From Streptomyces sp. A3M-1-3 (lineage in GTDB: Bacteria > Actinomycetota > Actinomycetes > Streptomycetales > Streptomycetaceae), in contig NZ_JANAVP010000031.1 of assembly GCF_024213665.1 (NCBI RefSeq), positions 20,725 to 84,724 of the forward strand: a stretch of DNA of 64,000 nucleotides, given 5' to 3'. Below are positions 17,983 through 26,391 of the stretch, piece by piece (within the stretch, counting starts at the first letter, position 1; every line of letters starts with the position of its first letter). The translations under genes and the position numbers were made by a program. The notes under the pieces were generated by a model. That model ran no database searches and was not told the origin of the DNA. It was given only the letters and a program-made list of their open reading frames with translations.

Positions 17983-18756
17983 TCAGTGGACTCCGGCGTT
18001 AAGGAAGATGCCACCATCCACGACCAGCGTCTGTCCAGTAATCCAGTCGGACTGGTCCGAAGTGAGGAACGCGGCCGCGCCCCCGATGTCCTGCGGAACG
18101 CCGAGCCGGCCCAGCGGATAGGCGGCCGCCGCCTCCGCCTCGCGGCCCTCGTACAGGGCCTCGGCGAACTTGGTCTTCACCACGGCGGGGGCGATCGCGT
18201 TGACCCGTACCAGGGGCGCCATCTCGTGGGCCAGCTGGAGGGTCAGGTTGACCATCGCCGCCTTGCTCATGCCGTACGCGCCGATGAACGGCGAGGCGGA
18301 GATGGCGGCGACGGAGGCGATATTGACGATCGCGCCGCCGTTCTCCTTCTGCCAGGCCTTCCAGGTCTGCTGCGCGAACCCGAGTGCCGAGATCACGTTG
18401 GTCTCGTAGACCTTGCGCGCCACATCGAGGTCGAGCTCGGCGATCGGGCCGAAGACCGGATTCGTGCCGGCGTTGTTCACCAGGAAGTCCACCCGGCCGA
18501 ACGCCTCCATGGTGCGCTCCACCGCGACGGCCTGGTGCGCCACGTCGTGCGCCTTGCCGGCCACGCCGATGACGCGGTCGGGGCCGAGCCGCTCGACGGC
18601 CTCCTTCAGCGCGTCCTCGTTGCGGCCGGTGATGCAGACGCGGTCGCCGCGGGCGACCAGCGCCTCGGCGACGCCGTAACCGATGCCGCGGCTGGCGCCC
18701 GTGACGAGGGCGACCTTCCCGCTGTCCGGTACCTGGCCCTGTGCCTGTCCAGTCAT
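17983..18756 (-). CDS. SDR-family oxidoreductase
   Basis: Encodes 257 residues of the classical short-chain dehydrogenase family: TGASRGIGYG cofactor motif, NNAGTN, catalytic Ser region NIASVAAISASPF, and YGMSKAA with the Tyr and Lys. The C-terminus has the family's FLTSDQSDWITGQTLVVDGG. It probably uses NADP(H) to reduce an acyl or keto substrate. It is followed upstream on the same strand by a second SDR gene, suggesting a pair for lipid or polyketide-like metabolism. Confidence 0.9.
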   Translation of the reverse strand: MTGQAQGQVPDSGKVALVTGASRGIGYGVAEALVARGDRVCITGRNEDALKEAVERLGPDRVIGVAGKAHDVAHQAVAVERTMEAFGRVDFLVNNAGTNPVFGPIAELDLDVARKVYETNVISALGFAQQTWKAWQKENGGAIVNIASVAAISASPFIGAYGMSKAAMVNLTLQLAHEMAPLVRVNAIAPAVVKTKFAEALYEGREAEAAAAYPLGRLGVPQDIGGAAAFLTSDQSDWITGQTLVVDGGIFLNAGVH

Positions 18757-18762
18757 GATCGT

Positions 18763-18782
18763 GTCCCTAGTCCCTAGTCCCT
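18763..18782. repeat. Heptanucleotide tandem repeat in an upstream leader
   Basis: Three copies of GTCCCTA (the last lacks one base) lie 7-26 bases ahead of the SDR start at 18756. On the coding strand the units read as purine-rich AGGGAC and overlap the ribosome-binding region. Confidence 0.6.
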
Positions 18783-18791
18783 TGATTCGCG

Positions 18792-19553
18792 TCAGTTGAG
18801 CGGGCCGCCGGCGACGTACAGGACCTGGCCGGAGACGAAGCCGGCCTCCTCGCCCGTGAAGAAGGCGATCGCGTTCGCGATGTCCTCGGGCTTTCCGACG
18901 CGCTGGACGGGGATCTGGGTGGCGGCGGCGGCCTGGAAGTCCTCGAATCCCATGCCGACGCGCGCGGCGGTCTGGGCGGTCATCTCGGTGACGATGAAGC
19001 CGGGCGCCACGGCGTTCGCGGTGATGCCGAACTTGCCGAGCTCCTTGGCGAGCGTCTTGGTGAAGCCCTGGAGCCCCGCCTTGGCCGCAGCGTAGTTCGC
19101 CTGTCCCCGGTTGCCCAGGGCGGAGCTGCTGGACAGGTTGACGACCCGGCCGAAGTTCGCGTCCACCATGTGCTTCTGGCAGGCGCGCGACATCAGGAAC
19201 GCTCCCCGCAGGTGCACGTTCATCACGGTGTCCCAGTCGGTGTCGCTCATCTTGAACAGCAGGTTGTCGCGGAGCACGCCCGCGTTGTTCACGAGGATGG
19301 TGGGAGCTCCGAGCTCGGCGGCGACCCGCGCGACGGCGGCCTCCACCTGGGCACTGTCGGAGACGTCGCAGCCGACGGCGATGGCCTTGCCACCCGCCGC
19401 GCCGATCTTCTCGACGGTGTCCTTGCAGGCCGCCTCGTCAAGGTCGAGTACGGCTACGGCGCGGCCTTCCGCGGCCAGCCGTACGGCGGTGGCGGCGCCA
19501 ATGCCGCGCGCCGCCCCGGTCACGATCGCGACGCGCTGCTCGGTGGTGGACAT
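18792..19553 (-). CDS. fabG: 3-oxoacyl-ACP reductase-like SDR
   Basis: Encodes 253 residues with TGAARGIGAA, NNAGVLRDNLLFKM, NLSSSSALGNRGQANYAAAKAG and the terminal GFVSGQVLYVAGGPL. The Ser-Tyr-Lys triad is complete, and the RDNLLFKM loop is typical of FabG proteins, which reduce 3-oxoacyl-ACP or -CoA with NADPH. Several FabG-like copies are normal in Streptomyces, so a housekeeping role is not certain. It lies 35 bases upstream of the other SDR gene. Confidence 0.85.
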   Translation of the reverse strand: MSTTEQRVAIVTGAARGIGAATAVRLAAEGRAVAVLDLDEAACKDTVEKIGAAGGKAIAVGCDVSDSAQVEAAVARVAAELGAPTILVNNAGVLRDNLLFKMSDTDWDTVMNVHLRGAFLMSRACQKHMVDANFGRVVNLSSSSALGNRGQANYAAAKAGLQGFTKTLAKELGKFGITANAVAPGFIVTEMTAQTAARVGMGFEDFQAAAATQIPVQRVGKPEDIANAIAFFTGEEAGFVSGQVLYVAGGPLN

Positions 19554-19699
19554 GCTGGTTCTCCTCGCCCTTGGGTGCGGCTCCTGCCGATGCGCTCCGA
19601 TGCGGCTCGATCGGTGAGCAACCGCTTAGTCTCTCAGCAGACGAGACGCTAGAAGCCCTGGCACTCGGTGTCAACGGCCCACGGGTCCTGTGACACCCC

Positions 19700-20083
19700 T
19701 CAGCGCACCAGCAGCTCGAGCAACCGCTCGACCTCGGCCTCGGGGTCGGTCGTCAGCCCGGTGTGGACCGGCCCCGGCTGGACGACCGTACTGCGCGGCG
19801 CGATCAGCCACCGGAACCGCCGTCCGGCGTCGTCGCCCGCGGCCTGACCGGCCTCCGCGCCGCCGCAGCAGACGCCCTCAACCGCACGCAGAGCGGCCCG
19901 GACCCCCGCCACGTCCGCCTCCGGATCCAGCGCCCGCAGCTTGCCCTCGTCGAGGTGGGTGCGGGCGGCGACGAAGGACTTGGCGCGGCAGTACACCAGT
20001 ACGCCCGCGTTGAACTGCTCGCCGCGCTCGACGCGCGGCACCACGCGCAGCAGCGCGTACTCAAAGACGTCCCGCTCGCTCAC
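19700..20083 (-). CDS. DUF3037 domain protein
   Basis: Encodes 127 residues. The start FEYALLRVVPRVERGEQFNAGVL is typical of DUF3037. GTG 20083 overlaps the stop of the HipA-like gene by 4 bases (GTGA). Pairs of a HipA-like and a DUF3037 protein recur in actinobacteria, which suggests one functional unit. The function is unknown. Confidence 0.85.
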   Translation of the reverse strand: MSERDVFEYALLRVVPRVERGEQFNAGVLVYCRAKSFVAARTHLDEGKLRALDPEADVAGVRAALRAVEGVCCGGAEAGQAAGDDAGRRFRWLIAPRSTVVQPGPVHTGLTTDPEAEVERLLELLVR

Positions 20084-20922
20084 CTGGCGCCGCCGCTCTT
20101 GTCGCTCTTGTCGCTCTTGCCGCGTCCGGTCAGCCAGCCAGGGGCCTGCGACGGCCTGTCCTCGCGCGGGGCCCCGAGCGTGATGCGGGTGTGGATCGTT
20201 GCCGCGCGCGGCAGCAGCGCCTCGACGTAGGCGCGGCGCAGCGCGTCGGTGCTGTCGAAGCCCGGCTCGTCGACCAGCCATTCGTCGGGGACGTCGGCCG
20301 CGACCTCGGTCAGCAGCTCCTCGCTCACGCGCGGCGCGAGCTCGGCGGCGGCCGCGGCGACGTCGGGCCCGACGGGTGCGAGTACATGGTCGGAGGCGTT
20401 GTACGGCTTCGCAGCGGCCGCCTGCGCCGTGGGCCAGTTGTGGTGCCAGATCATCGTCGCGCCGTGGTCGATGAGCCACACATCGCCGTGCCAGACCAGC
20501 ATGTTGGGGTTCCGCCAGGAGCGGTCCACATTGTTGACCAGCGCGTCGAACCAGACCACCCGGCCCGCCTCCAGCGGGTCCATCGCGTAGGCCAGCGGAT
20601 CGAAGCCGATCGACCCGGGCAGATAGTCCATCCCGAGGTTGAGGCCGCCGCTGGCCTTGAGGAGCTCCTGCACTTCCTGGTCCGGTTCACCGAGTCCGAT
20701 GACCGGGTCCAGCTGCATCTGCACCAGGTCGGGCACCCGCAGCCCGAGCCGGCGGGCGAGCCGGCCGCAGATGACCTCGGCCACGAGGGTCTTGCGGCCC
20801 TGCCCCGCCCCGGTGAACTTCATGACGTACGTACCGAGATCGTCGGCCTCGACAATGCCGGGGAGCGACCCGCCTTCGCGCAGTGGTGTGACGTAGCGGG
20901 TCGCGGTGACCTCATTCAGCAT
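20080..20922 (-). CDS. HipA-like kinase-fold protein
   Basis: Encodes 280 residues. YVMKFTGAGQGRKTLVAE near residue 30 looks like the nucleotide-binding Lys strand, WFDALVNNVDRSWRNPNML near 125 resembles the HxDRxxxN catalytic loop of HipA kinases with the Asp and Asn kept, and WLIDHGATM gives the metal-binding Asp. HipA proteins phosphorylate translation factors in toxin-antitoxin modules. No HipB antitoxin is adjacent here; the partner is the DUF3037 protein. The C-terminal tail has repeated Ser-Asp-Lys units. Confidence 0.85.
   Translation of the reverse strand: MLNEVTATRYVTPLREGGSLPGIVEADDLGTYVMKFTGAGQGRKTLVAEVICGRLARRLGLRVPDLVQMQLDPVIGLGEPDQEVQELLKASGGLNLGMDYLPGSIGFDPLAYAMDPLEAGRVVWFDALVNNVDRSWRNPNMLVWHGDVWLIDHGATMIWHHNWPTAQAAAAKPYNASDHVLAPVGPDVAAAAAELAPRVSEELLTEVAADVPDEWLVDEPGFDSTDALRRAYVEALLPRAATIHTRITLGAPREDRPSQAPGWLTGRGKSDKSDKSGGAR
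20095..20121. repeat. Three 9-base tandem repeats in the HipA-like tail
   Basis: Units of GCTCTTGTC, the last with one change, encode Ser-Asp-Lys repeats at the C-terminus of the HipA-like protein. Copy number could vary by slippage. Confidence 0.7.
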
Positions 20923-20998
20923 ATTCCCAGGCCACCCATCTCTTCAGCCTTGCAATCCACGGTCAACCCTAGAGGGGCGTAACAGCGGGAATCACCCG

Positions 20999-22267
20999 TC
21001 AACGGGCCTGGGGAGAATCTGGGGAGTTTCGGCTGGCCTCCCGATCTCCCCGCTCCCCGAGCAGTCCGTCGATGGCGATGCGCCCCTTGCTTCCGGCCTC
21101 CGGCATGAAGTGAGCATAGTAACCGAGGGTGATCGCGGGCGAGGAGTGCCCGAGCCACCGCGCCAAGGTCACGACGGACTCTCCAGCCTCCAGCATGAGC
21201 GAGGCATAGGTGTGCCGCAGCACATGGAAGCCGTCCTTCGGGGCCGCCGCCCACTGCCAGGGTTTCGCTCTCTCGGCGCGCGGTGGGATGATGCCGGCCT
21301 CTGCCAGCGCGGGCTTCCAGGTGTAGGTGTTCCACGTGTTCACCGCGATGGCGTTGCCGAATCGTGTGGTGAGCAGCAGCGAGAACTTCCTCGCCTGACC
21401 CTCCGGCTTCCCCCACGGAAGCTCCACTTCCACCGGTGGGAACGCTTCGACATGACGCTTCAGCTCCTCGGCCACTGAGGAGGGCATGTCGACGGTACGT
21501 GTCTTCTTCCCTTTCGGCAGTGCGAAGTACAGCCTTCCACGGATCACCTGGATTTGGCGGCGGACGTGCAGGACGCCTCGCGCGTAGTCGATGTCCTCCG
21601 GGCTCAGCCCAAACACCTCGCCCTGACGGAGCCCGCATCCCAGGCCGACTACGACGGCTATCCGGTTTCGTGGGCTGATGACGTCGCGAACTCGCAGCGC
21701 CGTCTCCAATCGCCACGCGTCGCGTCGCTCTTGCGGCGCCTTCGGCCACCGCACGGACTTCGCGTGCATGGGGTTCCTGGCCAGCCGCTTGTCGTCAACA
21801 GCCGCTTCCAGAATGGAGGAGAGCTCGGACAGAATGCCGCGCTGGTAGTCGACCGAGGAGACGGTTGACTGCAACTTGGCTATGTAAGCGCGCAGATCCG
21901 CCGCCGTGATGTTCCTGAGGGGGAGTTGACCCAGGTGCGGAATGATGTGAAGGCGCGCTCTCCGCTCCTGGTTGTCTTGGGTCTTCGGAACTCCGCCCCT
22001 GCCCGGCGCCCAGTGCATCGCGATGTAGTCGGCAAGTGTGATGGATCCGTCGCGCGGGTCCACAAACTCGCCCCGCTCTTCGTCCGTGGCTGCTCGACGA
22101 AGCCACGCCTTGGCGTCCTCCAACGTGTCGAAGGAGCGATCCCGGACTCCGGGGATACCGGCGACCTTGTACCGCTTCCCCTTGCCGTAGCGAGCGGTTC
22201 TTTCCCTCTGCCCGGTTATCGGGTCCTTCTTCTTCTTGATCCAACGATCTTCGATGTAGCCGGCCAG
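20999..22267 (-). CDS. int: Tyrosine recombinase / integrase with a CTG start
   Basis: Encodes about 422 residues. The N-terminal part is a basic arm-binding domain with a GYIEDRW start, residues about 110-210 form the SAM-like core-binding domain, and the catalytic domain follows. Visible catalytic residues are Arg in GCGLRQGEVFGL, His and Arg in HVLRHTYAS, His in WLGHSS, and the nucleophile Tyr in LGYYAHF. No ATG or GTG fits the N-terminus. CTG 22267 lies 6 bases after a perfect AAGGAG, and the sequence from it matches the usual start of this family. The enzyme would integrate and excise the element to its right. It lies downstream of the excisionase-like gene. Confidence 0.9.
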   Translation of the reverse strand: MAGYIEDRWIKKKKDPITGQRERTARYGKGKRYKVAGIPGVRDRSFDTLEDAKAWLRRAATDEERGEFVDPRDGSITLADYIAMHWAPGRGGVPKTQDNQERRARLHIIPHLGQLPLRNITAADLRAYIAKLQSTVSSVDYQRGILSELSSILEAAVDDKRLARNPMHAKSVRWPKAPQERRDAWRLETALRVRDVISPRNRIAVVVGLGCGLRQGEVFGLSPEDIDYARGVLHVRRQIQVIRGRLYFALPKGKKTRTVDMPSSVAEELKRHVEAFPPVEVELPWGKPEGQARKFSLLLTTRFGNAIAVNTWNTYTWKPALAEAGIIPPRAERAKPWQWAAAPKDGFHVLRHTYASLMLEAGESVVTLARWLGHSSPAITLGYYAHFMPEAGSKGRIAIDGLLGERGDREASRNSPDSPQAR

Positions 22268-22314
22268 GTGATACTCCTTGTCGAGGGGAAACGGCGCTCT
22301 GAGGCGTGGGAGCG

Positions 22315-22626
22315 TTAGGCGTTGGGGATTCGGCTGGGCCGTTGCTGAGGAGTGGCGCTCAGCGGGCTCAGGACGGCGTTGGAGCGGGAGTCGGCCTGCT
22401 CCTGTTCACGGATCCAGGCGTCGACGGCTTCTCGGCGGTACATGACGCGACCGCGAGGACCCATGCGGAAGCTCGGCGGCCCCTGCCGCCGGTGCCGCCA
22501 GACGTAGAGCGTGTGCGGTGAAAGGCCGAGATACTCGGCGGCCTCCTTGACGTTGAGGAATGCGGCGCGTATGGCGCCAGCAGGAGCGGGTGCGGCAGAT
22601 GGAAGGAGCAGCGATCGTGCAGGCAT
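22315..22626 (-). CDS. xis: Excisionase-like helix-turn-helix protein
   Basis: Encodes 103 residues from ATG 22626. The central part FLNVKEAAEYLGLSPHTLY is a MerR/excisionase-type winged HTH, followed by the WRHRRQGPPSFR wing. A second in-frame start at GTG 22650 would lie inside the palindrome at 22641-22675, so ATG 22626 is preferred. Its 48-base spacing to int is typical of integrative-element recombination modules. Confidence 0.8.
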   Translation of the reverse strand: MPARSLLLPSAAPAPAGAIRAAFLNVKEAAEYLGLSPHTLYVWRHRRQGPPSFRMGPRGRVMYRREAVDAWIREQEQADSRSNAVLSPLSATPQQRPSRIPNA

Positions 22627-22640
22627 GGAAGTAATGGTCA

Positions 22641-22675
22641 CCACGATCACCGGTTTGGCTAACCGGCGATCGTGG
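22641..22675. promoter_or_regulatory. 35-bp palindrome ahead of xis
   Basis: Two 15-base arms, CCACGATC-A-CCGGTT and AACCGG-C-GATCGTGG, flank a 5-base loop, with a single mismatch. It sits 15-49 bases upstream of the preferred xis start, the right place for an operator or recombination-factor site controlling xis-int. Confidence 0.7.
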
Positions 22676-23478
22676 CCTATGTTGCGCTCGCGCTCCGCCA
22701 GAGGCTTGTCCCGCGCTGTCAGTCACGCCCCCGAGTTTCCGCACCACGAAACGCTCAGGAACCCCGATGGCACGGGGCCACATGCCGAGTTGCAGCTCCG
22801 GGTGCACCGCAGCATGTGCGAGGACGGCCCTATCGCGTCGGTAGCCGCATTGCAGCAAGTCCTCGCCGAAGAGGCCGGCAGCGCGTACGCACAGCCCGGT
22901 GGAGACGGCGCCATAGTCGCCCGCCGCCTGGCCGTGCCAGGCGTTCAGTGCGCCGAGGGCAAAGAGAGCGGGTGAAGTGAAGCGAGCCGTCGAATAGCGG
23001 GGGCAGACAGGCGAACCTCCCAAGTAGGGGCCATGCCAGCAAGGCAGTCACACGCGGTGCAGGATTCCGAGATATTTCGCAACCCGGGCCGCAGCGGAGT
23101 ATCTGCGCATCCTGGCCTGGTGTTTTCCGGGACGTTGTACGTTGACATGGCCCCGGCGGAGGTATCCAGTCCTGTCGTCCTATTTCTCGTCTGCCGTGAG
23201 CGAATGCCCGTCGGCGGCCTGCATGAAGTCCTCTTGTCGTGGACTTATGGAGGTGCAAGGGATGCGCCGGCGCCTGCATCATGCAGCCGCACAACCTCAT
23301 TGATGAGTGGACCTGCCACCGCAGTGCCGAAGCGACGCGCAACCCCGAATGACACGCTGCCGACTGACTGATCCACGTCGTGGTCGAGCCCCACTCACCT
23401 TCACGGTTGGCGACCGGCTTTCGGTGTGCCCTGGACGGCTGGGTAGGGTCGCGGTACCCGAGCTGGAGAGGTAGTTGC
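22676..23478. other. About 0.8 kb without a convincing gene
   Basis: All open frames here have poor codon bias and no ribosome sites or motifs. The local base composition is less GC-rich than its neighbours around 23030-23160 and 23250-23370. It may hold decayed sequence or element control sites. I see no tRNA or clear direct repeat. Confidence 0.45.
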
Positions 23479-23805
23479 ATGGCCAACGAGATTGTGATCG
23501 CGCAGACGACCAGTGACGACGAGGATCAGGCGAAGGCGCTGGCCCGGGGCGCGGTCGAGAGCAAGCTGGCAGCGGGCGTTCACATCGATGCGCCGATCAC
23601 CGCCTTCTACTGGTGGAAGGGGAAGGTCGAGACGGCGCAGGAGTGGCGGATCTCGTACATGACTACGACGGACCGTCTCCCGGCACTGCAGGCGTGGCTG
23701 CACGAGAAGCACCCGTATGACATCCCCCAGTGGATCACGCTGCCCGTGACCGGAGGGTCGGAGGCGTACCTGTCCTGGGTGGTCGAGGAGACAGCACAGG
23801 GCTGA
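23479..23805 (+). CDS. cutA: CutA1 divalent-cation tolerance protein
   Basis: Encodes 108 residues of the CutA1 family, small trimeric proteins linked to metal tolerance and signalling. Seen are the N-terminal IVIAQTTSDDEDQAKALA, the ITAFYWWKGKVETAQEW segment and the YDIPQWITLPV motif typical of the family. ATG 23479 has GGAGAGG upstream. Confidence 0.92.
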   Translation: MANEIVIAQTTSDDEDQAKALARGAVESKLAAGVHIDAPITAFYWWKGKVETAQEWRISYMTTTDRLPALQAWLHEKHPYDIPQWITLPVTGGSEAYLSWVVEETAQG

Positions 23806-23873
23806 GGAGCGACGGGCCGGCCGAACGACGGCGTTCCGCGTCCTGGGCTTGCCCGCGTACCGCGCGAGGGGAC

Positions 23874-25115
23874 TCAGGATGCGAACTGCCGGAGGTGCAC
23901 GGCGAGTTCCCGCTCGCTGTCGGGGAGCGACGCTGCGATGGTCACTGCGCGCTCCTTGCCCATCGTGTTGGGCTTGGCCTGTGCTGCTGCGGCAAACTGG
24001 CGTGACACGTAGACCCCTTGGTCAACGTCACCTCCACGCAGCACGGCCGAAGCGAGATCACCGAGAACCACGACGCCTCCGTCCGGGAGTTCGTCTCCGA
24101 GGCGGTCGACTGCTGTGTCTGCTGTAGCGGTGAGTTCGGGACTCCCCAACTGACCGTAGACGGAGAGGGCCAACGAGTCCATGCGGTACGGGGTCACAAA
24201 CCGGACCCACGCCTGCTCACTGGTGTGATCCGCGAAGTCGTAGGCGAAGCGCGCTCGCTCCAAGGCCCGGAGCGCCCCCGTCTCGTCGCCGGCCGCCGCA
24301 GCTTCCTCCGCGTGCCTGCCGAGGACCCAGGCGGCAGCAGTAGCGTTGCCGTGACCTCGCACGTCGCTGGCCGCTTGGGAAAGGGACTCCAACTTCGCCT
24401 TCGGCGTCGAGGCGCCGTAGCTGCTATAGGTCAGAGCCAGGGCTCGGAGTGGAGGGTGCCCGGCAGTCGCCGCGCACTGCGACGTGACCTTGTAGTAGGC
24501 GTCGGCTTTGTCGTGCTCACCCAGGTCCCAGGCCACCCAACCGGCCAGAGCGGCGGTTTCTCCGGCAGCGATAGTGAGAGCCCGCTCGTGCTCGCCGGCA
24601 CGGGGCAGGGCCGAGGTGATCGCGTCAAGATGCGACTCGACCGTGCCTTGTAGTCGCCGGGCGCTGAGATTGAGTTCCTGGACGTGCAGTTCAGCAGCCC
24701 GGTCGATGAGCGCGACGGCGGAGGGCGAATCGATCTTGGACCCCTTACTGAGGGCGAAGGCGAGGCGCCCCCAGGGCTCGGCAGCCGCGCTCACGCCGAT
24801 GGCGGCACCACCCAGCAGCGTGCGACGCTTCACGGCGTCCTGATCCTCCCCTGCATTGGCATGCCCCTTTCTCTTCCGAGCGCGGGCAGCCTTAGCCTCC
24901 CGCTGTAGTTCCTCGAAGGGGACACCGCAGGCCGCCGCGATATGGCCGATTGTGTGATTGGTGGGAATGTTCTCAAAGTTCTCATAGCGGCTGATCTCTC
25001 GGCGGGTCATGGTGTCCCGGCCGGAGACAGCGTTGATCGCGTCTGCCTGCTCCTCCTGCGTCCGGCCCGCATCCTGCCGAAGCCGGAGGAGCAGGTCGGC
25101 GAACGGATCTGGCAT
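23874..25115 (-). CDS. XRE-type HTH regulator with C-terminal helical repeats
   Basis: Encodes 413 residues. Residues about 8-75 form an XRE HTH (LRLRQDAGRTQEEQADAIN, then RREISRYENFENIP). A twin-Lys/Arg RRTLLGGAAIGVSAAA segment near 105 looks like a signal-like hydrophobic patch. The rest is TPR-like helical repeats, as in signal-binding Streptomyces regulators. A comparable architecture occurs at 26392-27780. ATG 25115 has AGAGG upstream. Confidence 0.82.
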   Translation of the reverse strand: MPDPFADLLLRLRQDAGRTQEEQADAINAVSGRDTMTRREISRYENFENIPTNHTIGHIAAACGVPFEELQREAKAARARKRKGHANAGEDQDAVKRRTLLGGAAIGVSAAAEPWGRLAFALSKGSKIDSPSAVALIDRAAELHVQELNLSARRLQGTVESHLDAITSALPRAGEHERALTIAAGETAALAGWVAWDLGEHDKADAYYKVTSQCAATAGHPPLRALALTYSSYGASTPKAKLESLSQAASDVRGHGNATAAAWVLGRHAEEAAAAGDETGALRALERARFAYDFADHTSEQAWVRFVTPYRMDSLALSVYGQLGSPELTATADTAVDRLGDELPDGGVVVLGDLASAVLRGGDVDQGVYVSRQFAAAAQAKPNTMGKERAVTIAASLPDSERELAVHLRQFAS

Positions 25116-25246
25116 GAGTGTGACCTCTGTTGGTGGGCGGAATCCAATCATGGCCTCAATTCCCCCTTCGGTTTCCCCCCTTGACAGATTTTTCCCCCTC
25201 TGGATTCCCCTGGTCGACGGCGTCGCCGCGCGGTGCGATAGCCCCC

Positions 25247-25756
25247 ATGACCAGGTTCGAAGAGGCGACCCCGCCCGGCGGGGGCATCCGTAGTTCTGCG
25301 GCCACAGCAGGCATGTCGTGTGTGAGGCCGGCCCAGGAGGACCGACGCAGCACATCGGCCTGGGCCGACATACCGGCGGCACCCCATGCCTGTCAGGCGG
25401 CCTTTCTTCCGGATCCCACGAAAGCTGGGGAGATGCGGCAGACAACCAGGGCGTTCCTGCGACGGTGCCGCGTTTCGCCGCCGGTGGCGGGGTTCGTCGT
25501 GCTGGCCGTTTCGGAGCTGGTCACCAACGCCATGGTTCACGGTGAGGGCGAAGTCGTGCTCCGGGTCACGGTGACCGTCGAGGTGGTGCGTGTCTCGGTA
25601 ACCGACCGCAACCCGGCCCCCGCTGTACTCAAGGAAGCCGGACCCGACGGTGAATCCGGTCGCGGAATCCGGCTTGTCAATGCGATCTCAGACGCGTGGG
25701 AGAGCAGCGGCGAGGAAACTTGGTGTGAGTTCCGGTACGCGAGGGCTGCGGCTTGA
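25247..25756 (+). CDS. ATPase-fold anti-sigma-like protein
   Basis: Encodes about 169 residues. The C-terminal 130 residues match the HATPase_c_2 (SpoIIAB/RsbW-like) fold: AVSELVTNAMVHGEGE is the N-box, and GESGRGIRLVNAISDAWE holds the G1/G2 region. Streptomyces have many such small ATP-binding proteins, often paired with signalling systems. The N-terminus is uncertain: ATG 25313 is an alternative. It is divergent from the XRE regulator. Confidence 0.75.
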   Translation: MTRFEEATPPGGGIRSSAATAGMSCVRPAQEDRRSTSAWADIPAAPHACQAAFLPDPTKAGEMRQTTRAFLRRCRVSPPVAGFVVLAVSELVTNAMVHGEGEVVLRVTVTVEVVRVSVTDRNPAPAVLKEAGPDGESGRGIRLVNAISDAWESSGEETWCEFRYARAAA

Positions 25757-25818
25757 GTCAGACCTCCAGCTGGTCCCCGACCAGCCAAACGACGAGCAGC
25801 ACAGCTCGGTCACTCCCG

Positions 25819-26319
25819 TTACGCAGGGCGCTCCGAGGGCCGTTCGCTTGCCTTCGCCCAGTAATTCGGTTCGAGCATCTCGCCAGGCCACGCGGGCTGA
25901 TGGATCGGGCCCCGAGGTCCCATCTGTTCGAAGTACGGTGCCAGGTCGATCACGGGCGTTCCGTCTACGGCGTCGAGATCGGTGACCAGCAGGTCCCGGC
26001 CTTCGACCTTGAGCAACCGCGGGTAGCTGATGGCCAGTTGGTTGGGGCGTCGGTGGTTGCGGTGGACGAACGTACCTGTCGGCGGCCAGTTCTGGTTTCC
26101 CCGTGGGCTGCGCGCGTGGAGCTCGACGTCTTCGGGTCGCGCCAGGTGAAAGCGCCACGTCACCGTCAGGTGGGAGAACTCTTCGATTCCCTGCAGCGTT
26201 TCGAGAGGGTACGCGTCGTCGAGCCGGATGATCGATTCGACCCCGCCCTGGTAGTCGTCCTGAACGCGGGTGTGGCCCCCGACGACTGTTGCGATCGACT
26301 CGGCCTCGTACGTCGCCAT
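25819..26319 (-). CDS. TrmO/TsaA-like tRNA methyltransferase-type protein
   Basis: Encodes 166 residues with the signature of the TsaA/TrmO family (tRNA m6t6A37 methyltransferase of the beta-barrel type): a fragmentary HRRPNQLAIS loop, then LLKVEGRDLLVTDLDAVDGTPVIDLAPY. In TrmO these residues bind SAM and tRNA. The HRPNPIG hallmark is altered, so the substrate may differ. It lies 72 bases downstream of the HTH regulator and may be in its operon. Confidence 0.75.
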   Translation of the reverse strand: MATYEAESIATVVGGHTRVQDDYQGGVESIIRLDDAYPLETLQGIEEFSHLTVTWRFHLARPEDVELHARSPRGNQNWPPTGTFVHRNHRRPNQLAISYPRLLKVEGRDLLVTDLDAVDGTPVIDLAPYFEQMGPRGPIHQPAWPGEMLEPNYWAKASERPSERPA

Positions 26320-26391
26320 CGGCGCTCGTTCCTCTCCCTCGGCGTAGCGTGCACGCCGGCCCCCGGCCAGCGCGGCGAACCTGCTCTGTGG

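Noticed and set aside
20923..21000. A tRNA or attachment-site core beside the integrase
   Set aside because: No cloverleaf or TTCGAATC-type loop and no long matching direct repeat was found by eye; absence is not proven.
22406..23490. Several open frames around the xis upstream region
   Set aside because: Poor codon bias, no ribosome sites and no known motifs; kept as a region without a convincing gene.
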